A stretch of 64,000 nt of DNA from Bugula neritina (GCA_964035545.1 OZ037768.1:17727875-17791874); one strand, 5' to 3'; shown: positions 1-13,731, numbered from the stretch's first letter. The notes: generated from the letters alone by a model not told the origin. Translations and numbers: made by a program.

Positions 1-1100
1 ATTACATTTCATAATATTATGAATAATAATGATATTATTAATAATGATAATCAATATCATAATGATGATAATCAATATGAATATCATAAATGATGATGAT
101 GATAATCATCATTAGTCTATGATGTTGAATTTGATTATGATTAATATTATATTTATTAACAAGATTTATATTACAAAATATAATAGTGAATTTAAATTTT
201 ATTTATTGCCATATTTTATAGCATTTATAACATAATCATAATGAAGTGGGTTTTTTTAGACATCAGCAAAACTCAAAGCAAAAAATTAAATAAAAATTAA
301 AATACCATTTCACTTTCAAAGTGACTTTCAGTTCAAGTTTCACTTTTCAGTTTCATTTAATTTTACTTTTACTTGTAGTGATTCACTTCACGTTCAAGTT
401 TAACTATTACTATTAGCTTAAAAATAAATTAGAATATTGACTTTAAGTAAGTGTCAACAGTCAAACTCAATATGAAGTTGGATATAATCTATATAAATAT
501 TTATTATTAATAAATATAATATTAATAATAATGTATCTATAAATAAAATTTAATTATATAATAAAAAAACATCTTTTTAAATTTATTTTTACTTAAAACT
601 TAATAAAATAAAAATTAAATATTTATAATATTAATTGATAATCATATCTATCATTCTATGTGATATTCACATTATGATTATGATACTGATATGCAATTTC
701 ATGTTGTAGTTTCATTTTCACAAGCAAAAATACTATACACACTACACAGTACACACTGCTGTAATTGTTAATGCTTAATATTTAAAATTGGCACATGAAT
801 AGCAATACCTAGAACCAATAACTATAAGTATAACTTATTAAAGTAAGATAACGTATAGTATTACTATTAGTATTAGTATTACTATTTGTTATTCAACTTC
901 AAGCATAACATTATCATTACGATAAGTACTAGTAGGAGCAGGAACTTGATGAAAGTAAGATTTTAAATTGGCTCGTCAGTGTAGCACGCAGTCATTTTAC
1001 TTTAGCAATAGTTTTTTGCTTCAATACGAAAAATCAATATTTTAACCGCACTAAAAGTGAGGTTCTCACTGCAAGAATTAGGGCTACATTTCCTGTCAGT
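1..1100. other. AT-rich simple-sequence region without a gene
   Basis: No reading frame here resembles a protein. The first 150 bases are degenerate runs built from aatgat/aataatc units, and 300-420 is built from repeated cactttcag-like words. These are cryptically simple sequences, not clean microsatellites. The end of the interval is probably the RPL13 promoter, because a TOP-like start is seen near 1101. Confidence 0.6.
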
Positions 1101-1126
1101 CCTTTTCTCAGCTCGTTTACCAAACA
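1101..1126 (+). promoter_or_regulatory. Putative RPL13 first (untranslated) exon with 5' TOP motif
   Basis: A pyrimidine tract ccttttctc begins at 1101 and is followed by a short exon ending just before gtaagt at 1127. The first coding exon has its own acceptor (tatcttag, ending 2026), so an upstream untranslated exon is required. Vertebrate and invertebrate ribosomal protein mRNAs start with a 5' terminal oligopyrimidine tract, which places their translation under mTOR/LARP1 control. The exact transcription start is inferred. Confidence 0.45.
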
Positions 1127-2032
1127 GTAAGTTGGAAAATTTTCTCTCCTAATTTTTTATCGTTGAATATATCATAGTCATCTGTTTCATTTCATCAAAG
1201 GAAGTTTTCTGTAATTTTTTAAACTCCTAAATTACTTTTTCACACCATTGTTTTCTTGTTGGAGTGTGCGATAAAATCCATTATTCAATTGCAAGACCAC
1301 GGATAATTTTATCCGAATAGCTCTATAAGACTACCACAGTCACGCTAGACTTGAATTATAACGTTAAAAGTTCTGACTGACCCCATTAGTAATCTAGATG
1401 CTCTTTTTTAATTTGCATTGCAGCTCAATTATTTTATGTGCATCACCCATACAAACAACTTGAACTTAATCAGTTGGTATTTCCTTTCTTATTTCTACTT
1501 AAACTTATGTCTTAACGATTAGGCGGGTTATTCCAATCGTTATGAAATTGAATGAGGAATCATGAATGTTTATGTTACTTATTCTGTAATACTGAAATTA
1601 TAATTTAATTACTATTAGTAAAAGATTCTTCAGGACAAATCGAAAATCACAAGTGCAGTTTTTAGGCTTTTACGTTGCCTAATCATAATGTTATATTTTT
1701 ATTGTTTGCCATCTTCATGCTTGGTGATGGGGATACTCATGTCTCATAATCATACTTAGTTTAGCTCTTAGTCATAATAGTGCCACTGTTAGTGTTATTC
1801 ACCTTCACCAATCTTTCTTAGTATTTAGTAGTACTAATTGGAATACGCAGTCTGAATAATTTAGTATAAATAAAATTAAATGACTTTCTCTTCGAATAAA
1901 AGTACATGCTATGTAAGCAAAAATTGACTGAAATATACCTAGCTTTATCTTGAGAAATACTACAACTATGTCAAAAAGAGTTACAATAAATATAATATTT
2001 AATTTTATATTGGTTCTGTATCTTAGGGCAAA

Positions 2033-3874
2033 ATGGCTGGCAACGGTATGTTACCGAATATGCATTTGCGGAAGAACTGGAAGAGATGGGTAAGAACCTA
2101 TTTCGACCAGCCTATGGCCAAGAAACGTAGGGCTACTAAAAGAGCTCAGAAAGCCAGAAAGATAGCTCCCCGACCAGTAGCTGGACCAATACGGCCCATT
2201 GTCCGTTGCCCAAACAACAGAAATAACCACAGAGAAAGATTGGGACGTGGTTTCAGCCTAGAGGAATTAGCTGTGAGTTCAATAGCTGTGTTATGTTACT
2301 TGACCATGTAGTGGTAACCATCGATAAACTTTAGTGCTAAGCATCACATACTGTGTTTTCAGTTGGTTTTTGTAGCCAATAGGTAATAGTAGTTGTTTCA
2401 GTCTGATTAAGGTATTTGCATTATATTATGTTCATAAATAGTTTTCAAATGTTGGTGGGCAAAAATGAACAGTGCAAGATTTTTTACCTCTCACTAACCT
2501 TTTAAACGTAGATAATTCAGGCCATTATTTTATGTTGTTAAACTTATAATTTCTTTATTAAAAAAATGACTTGTCCAAAATTTTACTCACTACTGATCAC
2601 CATTGATTGGGCAGCTGTGATGTGATATATATCTCTAAAGCCGCCTTGTCGACTGAAAAAAACTTTGACACTCAGGTGGTCGTTGACTACTAAACTACAA
2701 TATCATAGTGGGTTCCATGAACTTTGTCATTAATCACCTAGTATAAGTTATTTTATGTAGGTTATCTAGGGGAGTATAATATAATTTGAAGTAAAATTTA
2801 AAATGTCAAAGTGTTCTACCTAAAAATTGATGTAATATTTTTCCCACACACATTGGCACCTTTGAAAGATTTCTGATTGAAATTTATCGGCATGTATGGA
2901 AAAAACATGTGGTTAAACAAATTTGCTTCCTGTAATGCTGAGCGGATACTTATTTATTTGCCATAGGCTCTGGTGATCACACAAATGTATATAAGCTCAG
3001 CAAACATCCCTGTAATTTCAGCTTTGTTGTTCGTCTAAAGTGCATGAGTAAAAGAAACAGTTTGAAATGCTGATGATAGACTTGATAGTTTTAGAATGAT
3101 TCAAACATTGCATATAAACCAATAATATTGAAAACAATATGCTGTACTATGTTGTGCTGTAGGCAGCTGGTCTAAACCGAAGATGGGCCAGAACTGTTGG
3201 AATCTCTGTGGATCACAGAAGGAAAAACAGAAATGTAGAAGCATTACAACAAAATGTGCAGAGGCTCAAAGAATACAGATCAAAATTGATTCTGTTCCCA
3301 CGTAAAGCCAGCAAACCCAAGGAGGGTGATGCATCTGTAAGTATTGGTTTCATTATTATTTTTCACTCATGAAAGGCAGTTGGTAAAATGCGCAACTGCT
3401 TAATTTCACTTCCATTGTACAAAAACAGCTTCCAATATTTTATTATGTTGTATATTATATATATATATTGTCATTGTATTTTATTACCACTGTTTGTTAG
3501 TAGATGTTTTCGTAAAACTTTTTTGAGATTAATCTCAATGAGTTAAATTTTCTAAATCAATAGAAGGGATAATTTTGAATTGTCTTCTTATTTGAATATG
3601 CAAGTATAGCTGTACTTGTGTTTCATGGTTTTCTCTGAGTATTAACTTCGAATACCAACCCAACTTTTAGGAGGAGGAGATTAAGATGGCTCAGCAGTTG
3701 ATGGGCACAATTATGCCAATTGACAAGACTGTTCCTCCAATGGAGGTGAGAGCACCCACTGAGGATGAAAAGAAATTCCAAGCTTACATCACATTGAGAA
3801 GGCAGTGGCGCAGAGCTAAGCTCCAGGGCATGCGTGAAAAGAAAGCAAGAGAAGCTGCTGAGGCTGCAAAATAA
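2033..3874 (+). CDS. RPL13: 60S ribosomal protein L13 (eL13)
   Basis: Large-subunit ribosomal protein eL13, acting in cytoplasmic ribosomes. Coding exons are 2033-2272, 3163-3336 and 3671-3874, all with GT-AG borders and phase 0, giving 205 residues; the human protein has 211. Diagnostic family segments are visible: [18 protein letters not shown] near residues 43-60, [10 protein letters not shown] at the end of exon 1, then [16 protein letters not shown] and [15 protein letters not shown] in exon 2. The C-terminal exon is basic ([19 protein letters not shown]), as in the family. The ATG lies six bases after an acceptor, in the context caaaATGG. The N-terminus ([19 protein letters not shown]) differs from the vertebrate start but keeps the H-x-x-K-x-W pattern. 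No recognisable C/D snoRNA was found in its introns. Confidence 0.97.
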
Positions 3875-3910
3875 ATGTTGACTGCTTTTATGTGACTGTT
3901 TTGGAAGTTT

Positions 3911-3916
3911 AATAAA
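3911..3916 (+). terminator. RPL13 polyadenylation signal AATAAA
   Basis: A canonical AATAAA lies 37 bases after the RPL13 stop codon, in the context gtttaataaaaatg. The short 3' UTR is typical of ribosomal protein genes. Confidence 0.8.
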
Positions 3917-6388
3917 AATGAAACCATATTCAACACAACACTCTTATTGCTGAGTTATATACTATTGTAATAAAGTATTGAACATTCAGCTCGCAATAGC
4001 TTGAAAAATGCAAGGCAAACTTCAAAAATATTCGTTGTCAGATACCAAAAAGGAGAAAGATCTGGTCTACTTGCATACATGTAAATAGTTACAATTACAT
4101 ATAAACTTGCAATGCCAGACTGCTTTGTATTCATGTGAAACGGCATTGAGTCATAATTATTTTATACTTGTTAAGCTGGACGACCAAGAAATTGGGCTGG
4201 TGTGAAATGTGCTGCCGACTTATTTTGCTAACAGCACTTGAAAGGTCCACAAAGCTCACTTTCCAATCCTTATGTTGCACTCAAGATACCATAAGTGAAA
4301 AGTTACTATTAGCAATAACTGGACAGCACAATAAGGGAGGAGCGTCTTCAGTGCCATACATGAAGTTCCCCCCCCCCTTTTATTAAAATTGCAGTTACTG
4401 AACATAAAAATAGGTAAAACTGCTGCTCTGTTGGAAGGAGTCCATTTGTGTTGATGAATATTTACCAACATGTTCGCTTACAATGGTGCTGAACTGTTCC
4501 ACATCAACAGGGAATCCTGCATGACTGGAATACATAGACAAAGATCAAAGTGTGTAATACGAATATAGGCATTACATTAAAATTTTACATAATAATATGA
4601 TGCGAAAAATCTACAGGTTTAAAAAAGCAGTCTCAGTTGCAGCACAAAAGGTTAAGTGTAACCATGAAAGAGTTTAAAATTGAAGATAGACCAGGAATAA
4701 GAAGACCTTTCCAGTACCTATTAAAACAAATACATGGTTGGTTACTGATGAATACTGGTATAAAATCTTTAGATGTGCAGCTTAGCTGAGTTTGATATTT
4801 AGTACAGGTTTCAATTATCCTGCATATGAAGTTCAGACTGATATAAGGTTACAGCCTACAAGTGAGCTATTTTCATTATATCACTCAAGTAATTTGGCCT
4901 ATAACTTGGTTCTGCCAATAATTTGTAGACCTGCTCCATCATATTCAGAATTTGTTTGTAGTTCCATTATCTAGAATTTAGATAGAATTTCCACTTTTGA
5001 GAGTTTTGGTAAATTTACACGAGACGGAAAAACTTATACTCAATGCAGAGCACTTGACTTAACTGCATCCACTTGATTTTAGCTGCTTTACAAGCACTCC
5101 ATACTATTCTGGCTGAAATATAAATATAGATCTATAAATTATGCATGAGATTTGAAATCTTTCCTAAATACTCTATATATAACTAGAATATTCATTAAAT
5201 ATTTTATTTTGTTGATGTAAATAATTATGTTGAAACTTATATCCTCTGTTAGCAGCCTTAACGCAAATGAAAAAGACTTTTTCTTTCAACAATGATTTAA
5301 GTTGAGTTGTTTAAAAGTATAGAATCAATAGTTGAACAACTTCTACTTCAGTGGATATATTTAAACAACAAATATTGTGATTGATTTCAGATAGCTTAAT
5401 ACTTGCATATAGGAAAAGTGCCTTTTGTCTGCCACCATCTAGCAACTTAGTGAGCTCGCTAAATGCATGCTGTAACACTAGAAAAGGTTGCTTTCTTTTT
5501 AAATGTGAAAGTTATTTTTAAACAATTATAAGTTTTAAAATTTTTTTTTTTTTGATCCATTCAAGTTACTATTTTCTTGTATATTTTAAACCTAACTGCC
5601 AGATATTATACAACTGTGGTTTTCACCAAACAACAGCAACTGTGGCATTACAAGGCTTAGCTGCTACAACCAGTGAGTGTGCACATCTAGAAAAATATTA
5701 ACAGCTGTAAGTATTCTTATGTCACCTTTTGAAGTTATGACTTGAATGTTTAACTATAATTAACAGCTGTTACCATGTTTGCTTAATTTATTTATCATAG
5801 TAGCAGATCATTGTGCTAGTTGGGCCTGTACTTGAAACAGGTTTAGCTCACTGATCTATGGTGATCCAATAAATTTAAAGTGCTAGAATATTGCTTTCTC
5901 AAGTTAATTTATCCACAAATACAGCTTCTGGTATATAATGAAAGACCTCTTGATAGAAAAATTCTCATAAATAATAAATCACCTGTGCAGCTGCTGGGTT
6001 GCATATGGAGAAACATAATAGTTACATGTATCTGCTTCTGTGTCACCATGACAGTGTTAATAGTCTTATAGTGATGATAGGCAGTACTAAATTGTGATTT
6101 AACAAAACAAACGATCTCAGGTAGGTGTGAAATCAACAATGTTTAATTAAAAACTAGATCAAGATGAAAATTTGTGTCTGTGCATTGCATGTCTATTAGC
6201 AAAGTGGAAGGATAAAATTCAGAATTCGAGTTGAAAAATGATGCATTTCCTAACTAACTGCCTTGGAAACAGTTTCACATAAATGGCTTAAATTTCAATG
6301 AGTTAACTAATTAATATTTTGTTTCTCACAGTTTTATTTGTTTCTCTTTCAAGTTGAGTTGATAAAAGGATTTACTACTTACTTTTAG
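3917..6388. other. Intergenic region, no gene recognised
   Basis: About 2.5 kb between RPL13 and the first seen channel exon. The small open frames (up to 76 codons) have no family resemblance and no supporting splice pattern. A C9 homopolymer sits near 4369-4377 and a poly-T run near 5540. Because the first channel exon starts at an acceptor (6387-6388), an untranslated upstream exon and the promoter of that gene probably lie here, but I could not place them. Confidence 0.5.
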
Positions 6389-6391
6389 CCA

Positions 6392-9300
6392 ATGCGAATC
6401 GAGGTCATGCCACGGCAGCCATCAAAAGAAACTGTAGTAATCAATGTGGGTGGAGTCTGCCATAAAACTTGTTGGGACACTCTAGAAAAGATTCCCGGCA
6501 CAAGACTCTCGGCCTTAGCCAAGCTCAAAGAGCACGACGAGAGCTATGACTCAATATCCAAAGAATATTATTTCGATCGCAACCCTGAAGCTTTTCTATC
6601 AATACTAGAATATTACAGGTAAATTTATGTTCCCATTGTTATTGATAAATTCATAGTAGCTCAGTTGACTATAGCTGAAATGCATTGCATGACTGTTATA
6701 TTAAAAGACAATTTTTGTGGCTTATATTGTCATAGAACATGTGCTTTTGAGCATGAGTTTTATAAATTTGTGGTTTTAAAGTTATTATATATTTATTAAT
6801 TGTATTGCATATATATACGCATAATATTGTTCAATTATAAGACACATTTTTTGTTTGAATAGGTGTTTAATAAGATTGTTTACAGGTTGATTTTGACATG
6901 TAATCATAAAAAATTGCTAGATACATTTATGCGAGTATTGTACAAATATATGCATGAGTGGCTCTATTTACAATACATTTAATAACTGTAATGAATAAAG
7001 TTGGTATATATTATCTATTAGTCACATGCATTGTATATGCCGCTACTGTGCACAAAATCAAGTCTTAAAATGCATGTCTATTCAAATAATGAGCATTATA
7101 TTCAAGTTAATTATAAAGAATGTTGCTAATTTCACAACATAGCCTATGCTACTGTTAAGGAATGAAATTTTCTCTATTTTAGATCTGACGAGCTTCATAT
7201 GACAAACAATCTATGTGGCAACGCAATGAAAAAGGTACAGGTATAAATAATTACAGACCTTATTATTGGCATTAAATTCTCTTGACAGTTAGTGTTTGTT
7301 TTGGTTTTCCTGCATATATCCTAGGCATAAATTTCTTTGCAATCCATTTCTATTTTAGTAAGCATGATTTACTTTTGCAACGTCTTGAATTGGGCCATAA
7401 CACTCGTACACTATTGAGAATATTTCTCACTATACTACCAAGTACCAACTCAAATACATATTTTTTAATATCCCAGAAAAAGTATGTATGAGAGCTGATA
7501 ATGGTTATGTTCTTCTTTGTTACAAAAATTAGAAATTAAGTCATTGTATTATCTCAAATGGCGTATGAATAAGTAGCGCTTTGAAATTACTTTTGTTATC
7601 GACAAATTTTTTTTTGAAAATACCTTTTTTGTCTGTTTTGTATATCTACACACAAAGCTTATGCAGTTTTAAAGCCATTAATACAACTAAAAGTGTTGCA
7701 ATTAGTAAAAATTTGGATATAGTGACATATATATTTATGCATTCATTCAACAACACCAATCAAACTTGATGTAAGCGAAAATTTATATTACCTAAGTTTA
7801 TTATTTATGCAACTATATTGATGCGGCAAATTATTTAAATATTATGTTTAATTGATATTTCATATAAATAATTTCATGTCTTGATTTTACACATATGTGT
7901 AGCTTACATGAATTAAATAATGGTAAGTCAAAAGTATTTTCACAGATCTTTGTCTACAAATTTACTATTTTCACAAATTTTAAAAAATTCAAACATAATT
8001 CAACTTTAGAATACAGTAACTCGAGTCTACGGCATCTAAACTGTTCTTTTCAAAGGCCGTGCAAGACGAAAATCAATACATGTACTGCAGACTAGTTAAG
8101 CTTTTGCAATCAGTGATTTATCTAGTGCTAATATGTCGTAATGATTTTCTCCAATAGATTATATCTTACATAATTTATTTGGTTCATAGTTTTTCTCCAA
8201 GTTTCAGGTACTGAGGCATGCATATTATTTTTTGACCATTCTTACAATTAAGTCATGCAACTATAATTAAAGGAGTTTATAAAATATCAACCGTTGGCTA
8301 TTTGGTCTAAAAATTAATATAGATTAGTCTATACAGTTGAAGAAATCTGCAAAATCTTACAAGCTGTTTTATATCAAATAAATATTCGTTTTTTTTTGCC
8401 CTTAAAATATTTAAGCTGTCATCTAAATTTTTTATAGCAAGCAAAGTATACTTTATTCAGTGTGATGCAATAATTTATCTCACATATGCCTGTTTCTACT
8501 TTAGGAGTTGCAGTTCTGGGGTTTAATGGAAAATGAGATAGAGGCTTGTTGCTGGGGAGAATATTCCAAATTTTTAGACCACAGGGAGACCCTTGCAAAC
8601 CTGGACACTACATTTGGTGGGTCACAAATGGAACCCGAAGAGCTAAATCGGCTAACCAAGTGGAAAAGATTTCAAATACAAGTCTGGAACCATTTAGAGT
8701 ATCCATCTTACTCAAGAGGGGCAAAGGTTTGAGACAAAACACTAGATATTTAGAACTTGTTTCGTTTCTCTTCAACATTTTTTTTTCCACAGCAAATAAA
8801 CTATCTCTTACTAAATAATCTAGCGAGTTGACTCATCAAATCAGTTGATTTGAATGGGCTGTGGTTCTGGTTACATATATTCCACTTGATTAAATTTACT
8901 CCACTTTTATTTGTTTACTGCCTTATGTATTGGAGCACTGTGGTCCTAGTTTGAATAATCAATAGGTTGATATCATATTATAATGCAAAGTATAACTTTT
9001 AGACTACATTTCACCAAGTTAATATAGTAAATGATATTGTGATTGTATGTTCCAGGCGATCATGTTTCTCTCGATCTTTGTGGTCATGATATCGATTCTC
9101 TCCTTTATTTGTGAGTCCCACTATTGGTTTCAAGTCTACTCTAATGACTCAACTACTCGAGCTGAAGACCCTGAGCAGTATTATCCTGCTGCATCTAAAC
9201 AAGTGTGCTGCCATGATGCAGTCGAACGCGAGTACCCTGAAACGAGAACAGTAAAATACCTCACATATGTAGAATGGTCGTGCCTCATTTACTTCATCTT

Positions 9301-12300
9301 GGAACTTGTCATACGCTTCATTTTCGCTCCAGAAAAATGCGTATTCTTGAAATCCTTGCTGAACATTATAGACATCATATGCATTGTTCCACAGATGATA
9401 TCTATATTGCTAGAATACCTTGAACCAACATTAGGGTCAGACGCTGGTAAAGCTGGAGATATACTGCAGATCACCAACATACTGAGGACTGTGCGAGTTT
9501 TAAGAATCTTCAAGCTGATGAAACATTATTCAGCCTTCAAAGTTTTAGCGTACACAATAAAGGTGAGAAATATTTTAAATCTGAACTTATCCAAATGCCA
9601 CTTCCTTTTCCTCAGGACTTCATTATTTGCTAATTTTAATTAAAAGGCAATCAATTTATTCTAGGTTAGTACCAAGGAGTTACTGCTGATGGTGGTGTTT
9701 CTAATGAGTGGGGTTATGATCTTTGCCAGTGTTATTTACTACGCTGAACCAAAGAATTTCACTTCTATACCCATTGGAATATGGTGGGCTCTTGTTACCA
9801 TGACAACAGTTGGCTATGGTGACAGGGTTCCAAAGTCCCTACTCGGATACTTGATTGGTTGCCTCAGTGTAATAGGAGGAGTCCTGGTTATTGCTTTCAC
9901 CGGTGAGCGATTTGAGCCAAAACTGGGTTTTTAAATACCAATGTTCTTAGATTTTTGTCTTTGATTGAGTATATCACTATAGTTTCCAAGCTTATGCGAA
10001 TGGATTTTTCAATCCTGTTTAGAAACAGTTGCATCAATGAAACCACAACCATAGGTTCATGCAAACCGCAACGCAAATTCATCCTTATGAGCATTCATTG
10101 CATAATGCAAAATAATGGAAACCGGTATATATGCATTTTATAACTATTGATAAATTGTAAACTTTCGATTCATGCATGGCCACTACCTGTGTATCAAAAG
10201 TGGTTAAGTTTATGCAATCTGAAGAGCTTTTGTAACCTGATAGTAAATAATTAATGGTGGTGACTCAGTTTGAAGTTATTTTCTATATAAAAGGACTCAG
10301 TAACAGAAGTAGTATAGGCAGCTCTCATACAGTTGATTTCCCCTGAGAAGAAGCAAATATTGTATTGGCTTCGAAATAAGAGAGAACATGAGGTTATAAT
10401 GGGTACAAACTCATTGAACTTTATTTCATTAGACCGGAGGAGACGATAGATTGGTAACCAGCGAATAAAGTTTTAAACTTCATTATATGACATTATTCCA
10501 TACAAAGATTTGAATAGACTGAATACATTACTTTATAATTACACAATATGCGATACTTACTAGAATTTTTAATGAATTGTACCAATTGCCATGAAGTATG
10601 ATAAAGCATAAAATAGTCATTGCTCAATACTGAACTAATAGCTTTTTCAAGAGTTGCTGCTGATAACAATCTTTGAGTCTCTGGCAACCAGACTCTGTAT
10701 ATAATTCATAGCAACAATTCACTTAGAATTTTATCATAAAATCACACGCTGCTCAGAAGCACCTCTCCAATGTATGAGGTCAATATATGTGACCAGTCGC
10801 GACAAAACCGGGGATGTGGCGACGTTTATAAAGTATAGTAAATGAAGGTTTAATTTGGAAATACTGAAAATTTATATACAATTTTATACAATACAATTTT
10901 ATACACATCTCCTGTTTTGTGGTGCCAGGTCACATATGCAGGCATGATTGCAATCAGTTGCAATTAAATTTATTTTTGCTAGTAATTCCTATTTTGCATT
11001 GATGTGCATATTGTTCACCACATGAAGTTTGAATTTCTCAGAAAAAAATTAATTAATTGTGGGTGGTCTCACAATTTCATGACTGTAGCCCGAAGTCAAT
11101 AATCATAGGCAATATAAGACAGTTTGAATTTGCCAGGGGTTGATAGTTAAAGCTGTAACTCCTAGACATTTTAAAAAGGAGCAGCAGTGGTGTAGTGGTT
11201 AAAGCACTGGCTTAGTAAATACAAGGTCAGTGGTTTGAACCTCAGTGAAGGTCATTGGTAATGCTAAGAAGAGCATCTTGTCTTGCGCTACAAGAAAACC
11301 AAGTCCTTAGCTCGCTGTTATAAACCCTTTCTATCAGGGGTTCTCACCGCAACTACAACTATAACTTTAACTTCTCTAGAAATTTGGAACTCTAATTTTT
11401 TAAAACTTTCTTCTTACCTTGAAAAATGAAAAAATCACCCACACTTGTCACTGCTAATTTTAATTTCCTGTTGCACTTAACAGAGATGAACTATTTGCTA
11501 AAATTCTTAATTGATTATTTGGAAAGCAGCCATAAGTTAAATATAGTCTGTACTTTTGAGTAGACTGAATAATTTCTGACATTGAGGTAGCTGCAGTAAA
11601 GGAAAAAGTGAGAAAAGCCTGCGTTTGAAATGAAAAATATAGCAGAAGTGTTATATTATTCTAGCGAGAATTTCAACTTGCGCCCAAATCAGAATTCATA
11701 AGGAAAATTAAACGAATTAATTTTATTGGACATTTAGGTGCATTAGTGGAAAATTTTAATAGTCTAAGTTCTTCAATTTTTTTCCTCAACTTTGGTTTGG
11801 AGCGCGAATTGAAATTCTCGTCAGAACATAACTTGTTTTGCTACATTTCTGATCTAGGTAATATGCTTTTCTCAATTTCACTATTGCTGCTCCTACCTCT
11901 GGCATTGTGAGTGTCACCTACCACCATTGCACCCATTATTTTTGTATTTGGTTTTAGTCCCTATTGTTGTGAACAACTTCACACTATACTATTCTCATGC
12001 AAACTCTCGTGCCAAACTGCCAATGACCTTCAAGAAATCAAGAGAGAAAAAGCAGAAATCAGTGTCTGTTTCCCCATCTTTTAATGCCCTGCCTGAGGTA
12101 GGTTATATCTCGTATATAAATGCATTAAACTCTGTAGCGATAGATGTAGTTCGAGTCTGCAATCACAGCACTTTGACTTACATATAGCAGTGCAGTACTG
12201 TTTTAGTATTTTTCACTTAATGTAAATATTATAGCAACCTGCATGTATTAACGAAGTTTCACTAAATTTTAGCAATGTTTAACACATTTATAATTATTTC

Positions 12301-13731
12301 AAATGATTTGTATTTTTCTAGTAGCCTATAAGCCTAGGGCCACACTGCGCGTATTTTCGCATGCGAAAATTAAAATCACGGGTAGCAAAGGTGTCCACTG
12401 TAGCGTCAGTGATGCGTGATAAATAAAGCTTTCATTTTTAAATCGCACTCGCTTTCAATAAAACGCAATTTACTGGAATATAGCACTAAATAAAGAAATT
12501 GGGCTCGCTAAGTAGCTACCAGCCAATTAGGTGATGACGACAGAGACGATTCGCACTTGCGTTGAAAATGCAGAGCGACAAGTGCGAAGGTTTTCTCAAC
12601 GCGCACAGTGGACACCTTTGCTACTTGTGATTTCAATTTTCGCATGCGAAAATACGCACCGTGTGGCCCTAGGCTAATAGTGTGCTAAAAGTATATTTTG
12701 TTCTTGTTTTGGCCGTATTATGAATGACTGCTAAAATAGTTAATGGTAGTGGGTAGTGAATAGGTTTATCATATAAATATATTAACGTATAAGCATGTGT
12801 ATATTATAATAGGTATATATATATATAAACTGGAGTGGATTGTAGTAGTAGTATACATTGTACAGTACATTACAATATATAATTACCACTGTATACTGGT
12901 AGAGAGATGTTGATACGCCAGTGTCTGAGTTTACTGAAGAATCTAACATTTCAGCCTCTTATAATAACAATTTAAATATTGCGACTGACAAATCTACACC
13001 AGGCAAGCCATGTAATGCTGAAGGCACCAGCTCTCCTAAGATGAAGTCACTCAAAGTGACCGTGAGCATGCTTTTATTTATGTTTACGCTTACTTTCACT
13101 TAATATTTCAACTTGGCAATACTCAACTCTAAGGAGATAACATTCATGTACAATTTACTTTTGCAATAATCATAAACTTTTATGGTGTACCTCATATAAG
13201 GTGAACTTACCTTTACGTATAATGTTCTATTATTTACTAAAAAAATTTATTTCCGCTTTTATAGAGATAAAGTACTTGAGTTTATATAATATTATTATGT
13301 AACTTAACAATTATAAATTACATAAGTTGTACAACAAGAAAATTTAAGGCGAAGCTCAATAATATGTGCCTGTAATATTTTATAACAACTAAATCAAATA
13401 GCATCTGAAAAATTGACATCTATAGGTAGTATTGCACACTGAAAAACAGTTAGAAATGCTCCGTGTTGTTTCATGACGCCTGCTCAAAAAGTCAATTAAT
13501 AAGACACATTTACACTGTTTAAACACCGAAAACTATTCTGATGTCCACATCATAAACTTGTTAGCATCACTTTGCAAAAAAGTAAATGATTTTCAGAACT
13601 TTCATGAACAAGAGGCAAGGCATATTGTTGACACGTTTGCTAAAACCAACCAGACTATGATGAATGAGCGGAGGAAACAGTATATGATGGCATTCAAACG
13701 CTACGAACACCGGAAGAACGCAGTAAGTTGA
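6392..13731 (+). CDS. Voltage-gated potassium channel, Shaw/Kv3 (KCNC) type, with altered S6 hinge
   Basis: Pore-forming Kv subunit of the plasma membrane. Eight coding exons: 6392-6618, 7183-7234, 8505-8726, 9056-9562, 9665-9902, 11958-12097, 12903-13061, 13597-13731; phases close and give about 559 residues. The T1 tetramerisation domain (residues 16-110) carries the non-Shaker zinc motif H-x5-C-x20-CC (H81, C87, C108, C109). S1 to S4 lie in the fourth exon; S4 (about 309-330) has Arg/Lys every third residue ([16 protein letters not shown]). The P-loop filter is TMTTVGYGD (381-389). The segment after S6, [17 protein letters not shown], is the Kv3/Shaw hallmark. Oddity: the S6 hinge, PVP in Kv3, reads T-V-P (T415-V416-P417) across the exon 5/6 junction. 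The C-terminus could end at the TGA at 13729, or GCA|gtaagt at 13722 could be a donor to an unseen exon; an AATAAA about 90 bases on favours ending here. Exon 7 starts at a weak acceptor (ggtag at 12898-12902) chosen by phase. Confidence 0.9.
9970..10110 (+). repeat. Dispersed repeat copy 1 (partner at 36863-36997)
   Basis: This stretch and 36863-36997 share an ordered set of words: atcacta..gtttc, gaatgg.tttttca, gaaacag.tgcatc, accacaac.ata.gttcat, and a cattc..tgcaaa tail. They are in the same orientation and clearly diverged. It lies in a Kv channel intron. The family is not recognised. Confidence 0.5.
11178..11372 (+). mobile_element. tRNA-derived SINE, copy 1
   Basis: The head resembles a tRNA gene: an A-box-like tggtgtagtggttaaagc and a B-box-like ggtttgaacct, spaced as in RNA polymerase III promoters. 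A conserved body follows (aaggtcattggtaatgctaagaagagcatc.. then a tail with actataac). The copies at 17513-17725 and 47441-47625 share head, body and tail order. The element sits in a Kv channel intron. The head is too degenerate to be a working tRNA. Confidence 0.8.
12332..12674. mobile_element. MITE with 70-bp terminal inverted repeats, Harbinger-like
   Basis: The terminal inverted repeats are 12332-12401 and 12605-12674 and differ at about 5 of 70 positions. Each starts GCCTAGGGCCACAC and contains the inner palindrome ttttcgcatgcgaaaa. The element is flanked by TAA on both sides (12329-12331 and 12675-12677), as expected for the 3-bp TWA target duplication of PIF/Harbinger transposons. It carries no coding capacity. 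It lies in a Kv channel intron, between the exons at 11958 and 12903. Confidence 0.85.

Noticed and set aside
2273-3162. Possible C/D snoRNA in the RPL13 intron (gtgatg-like and ctga words)
   Set aside because: Box spacing and terminal stem do not fit; RPL13 hosts a snoRNA in vertebrates, but none can be supported here.
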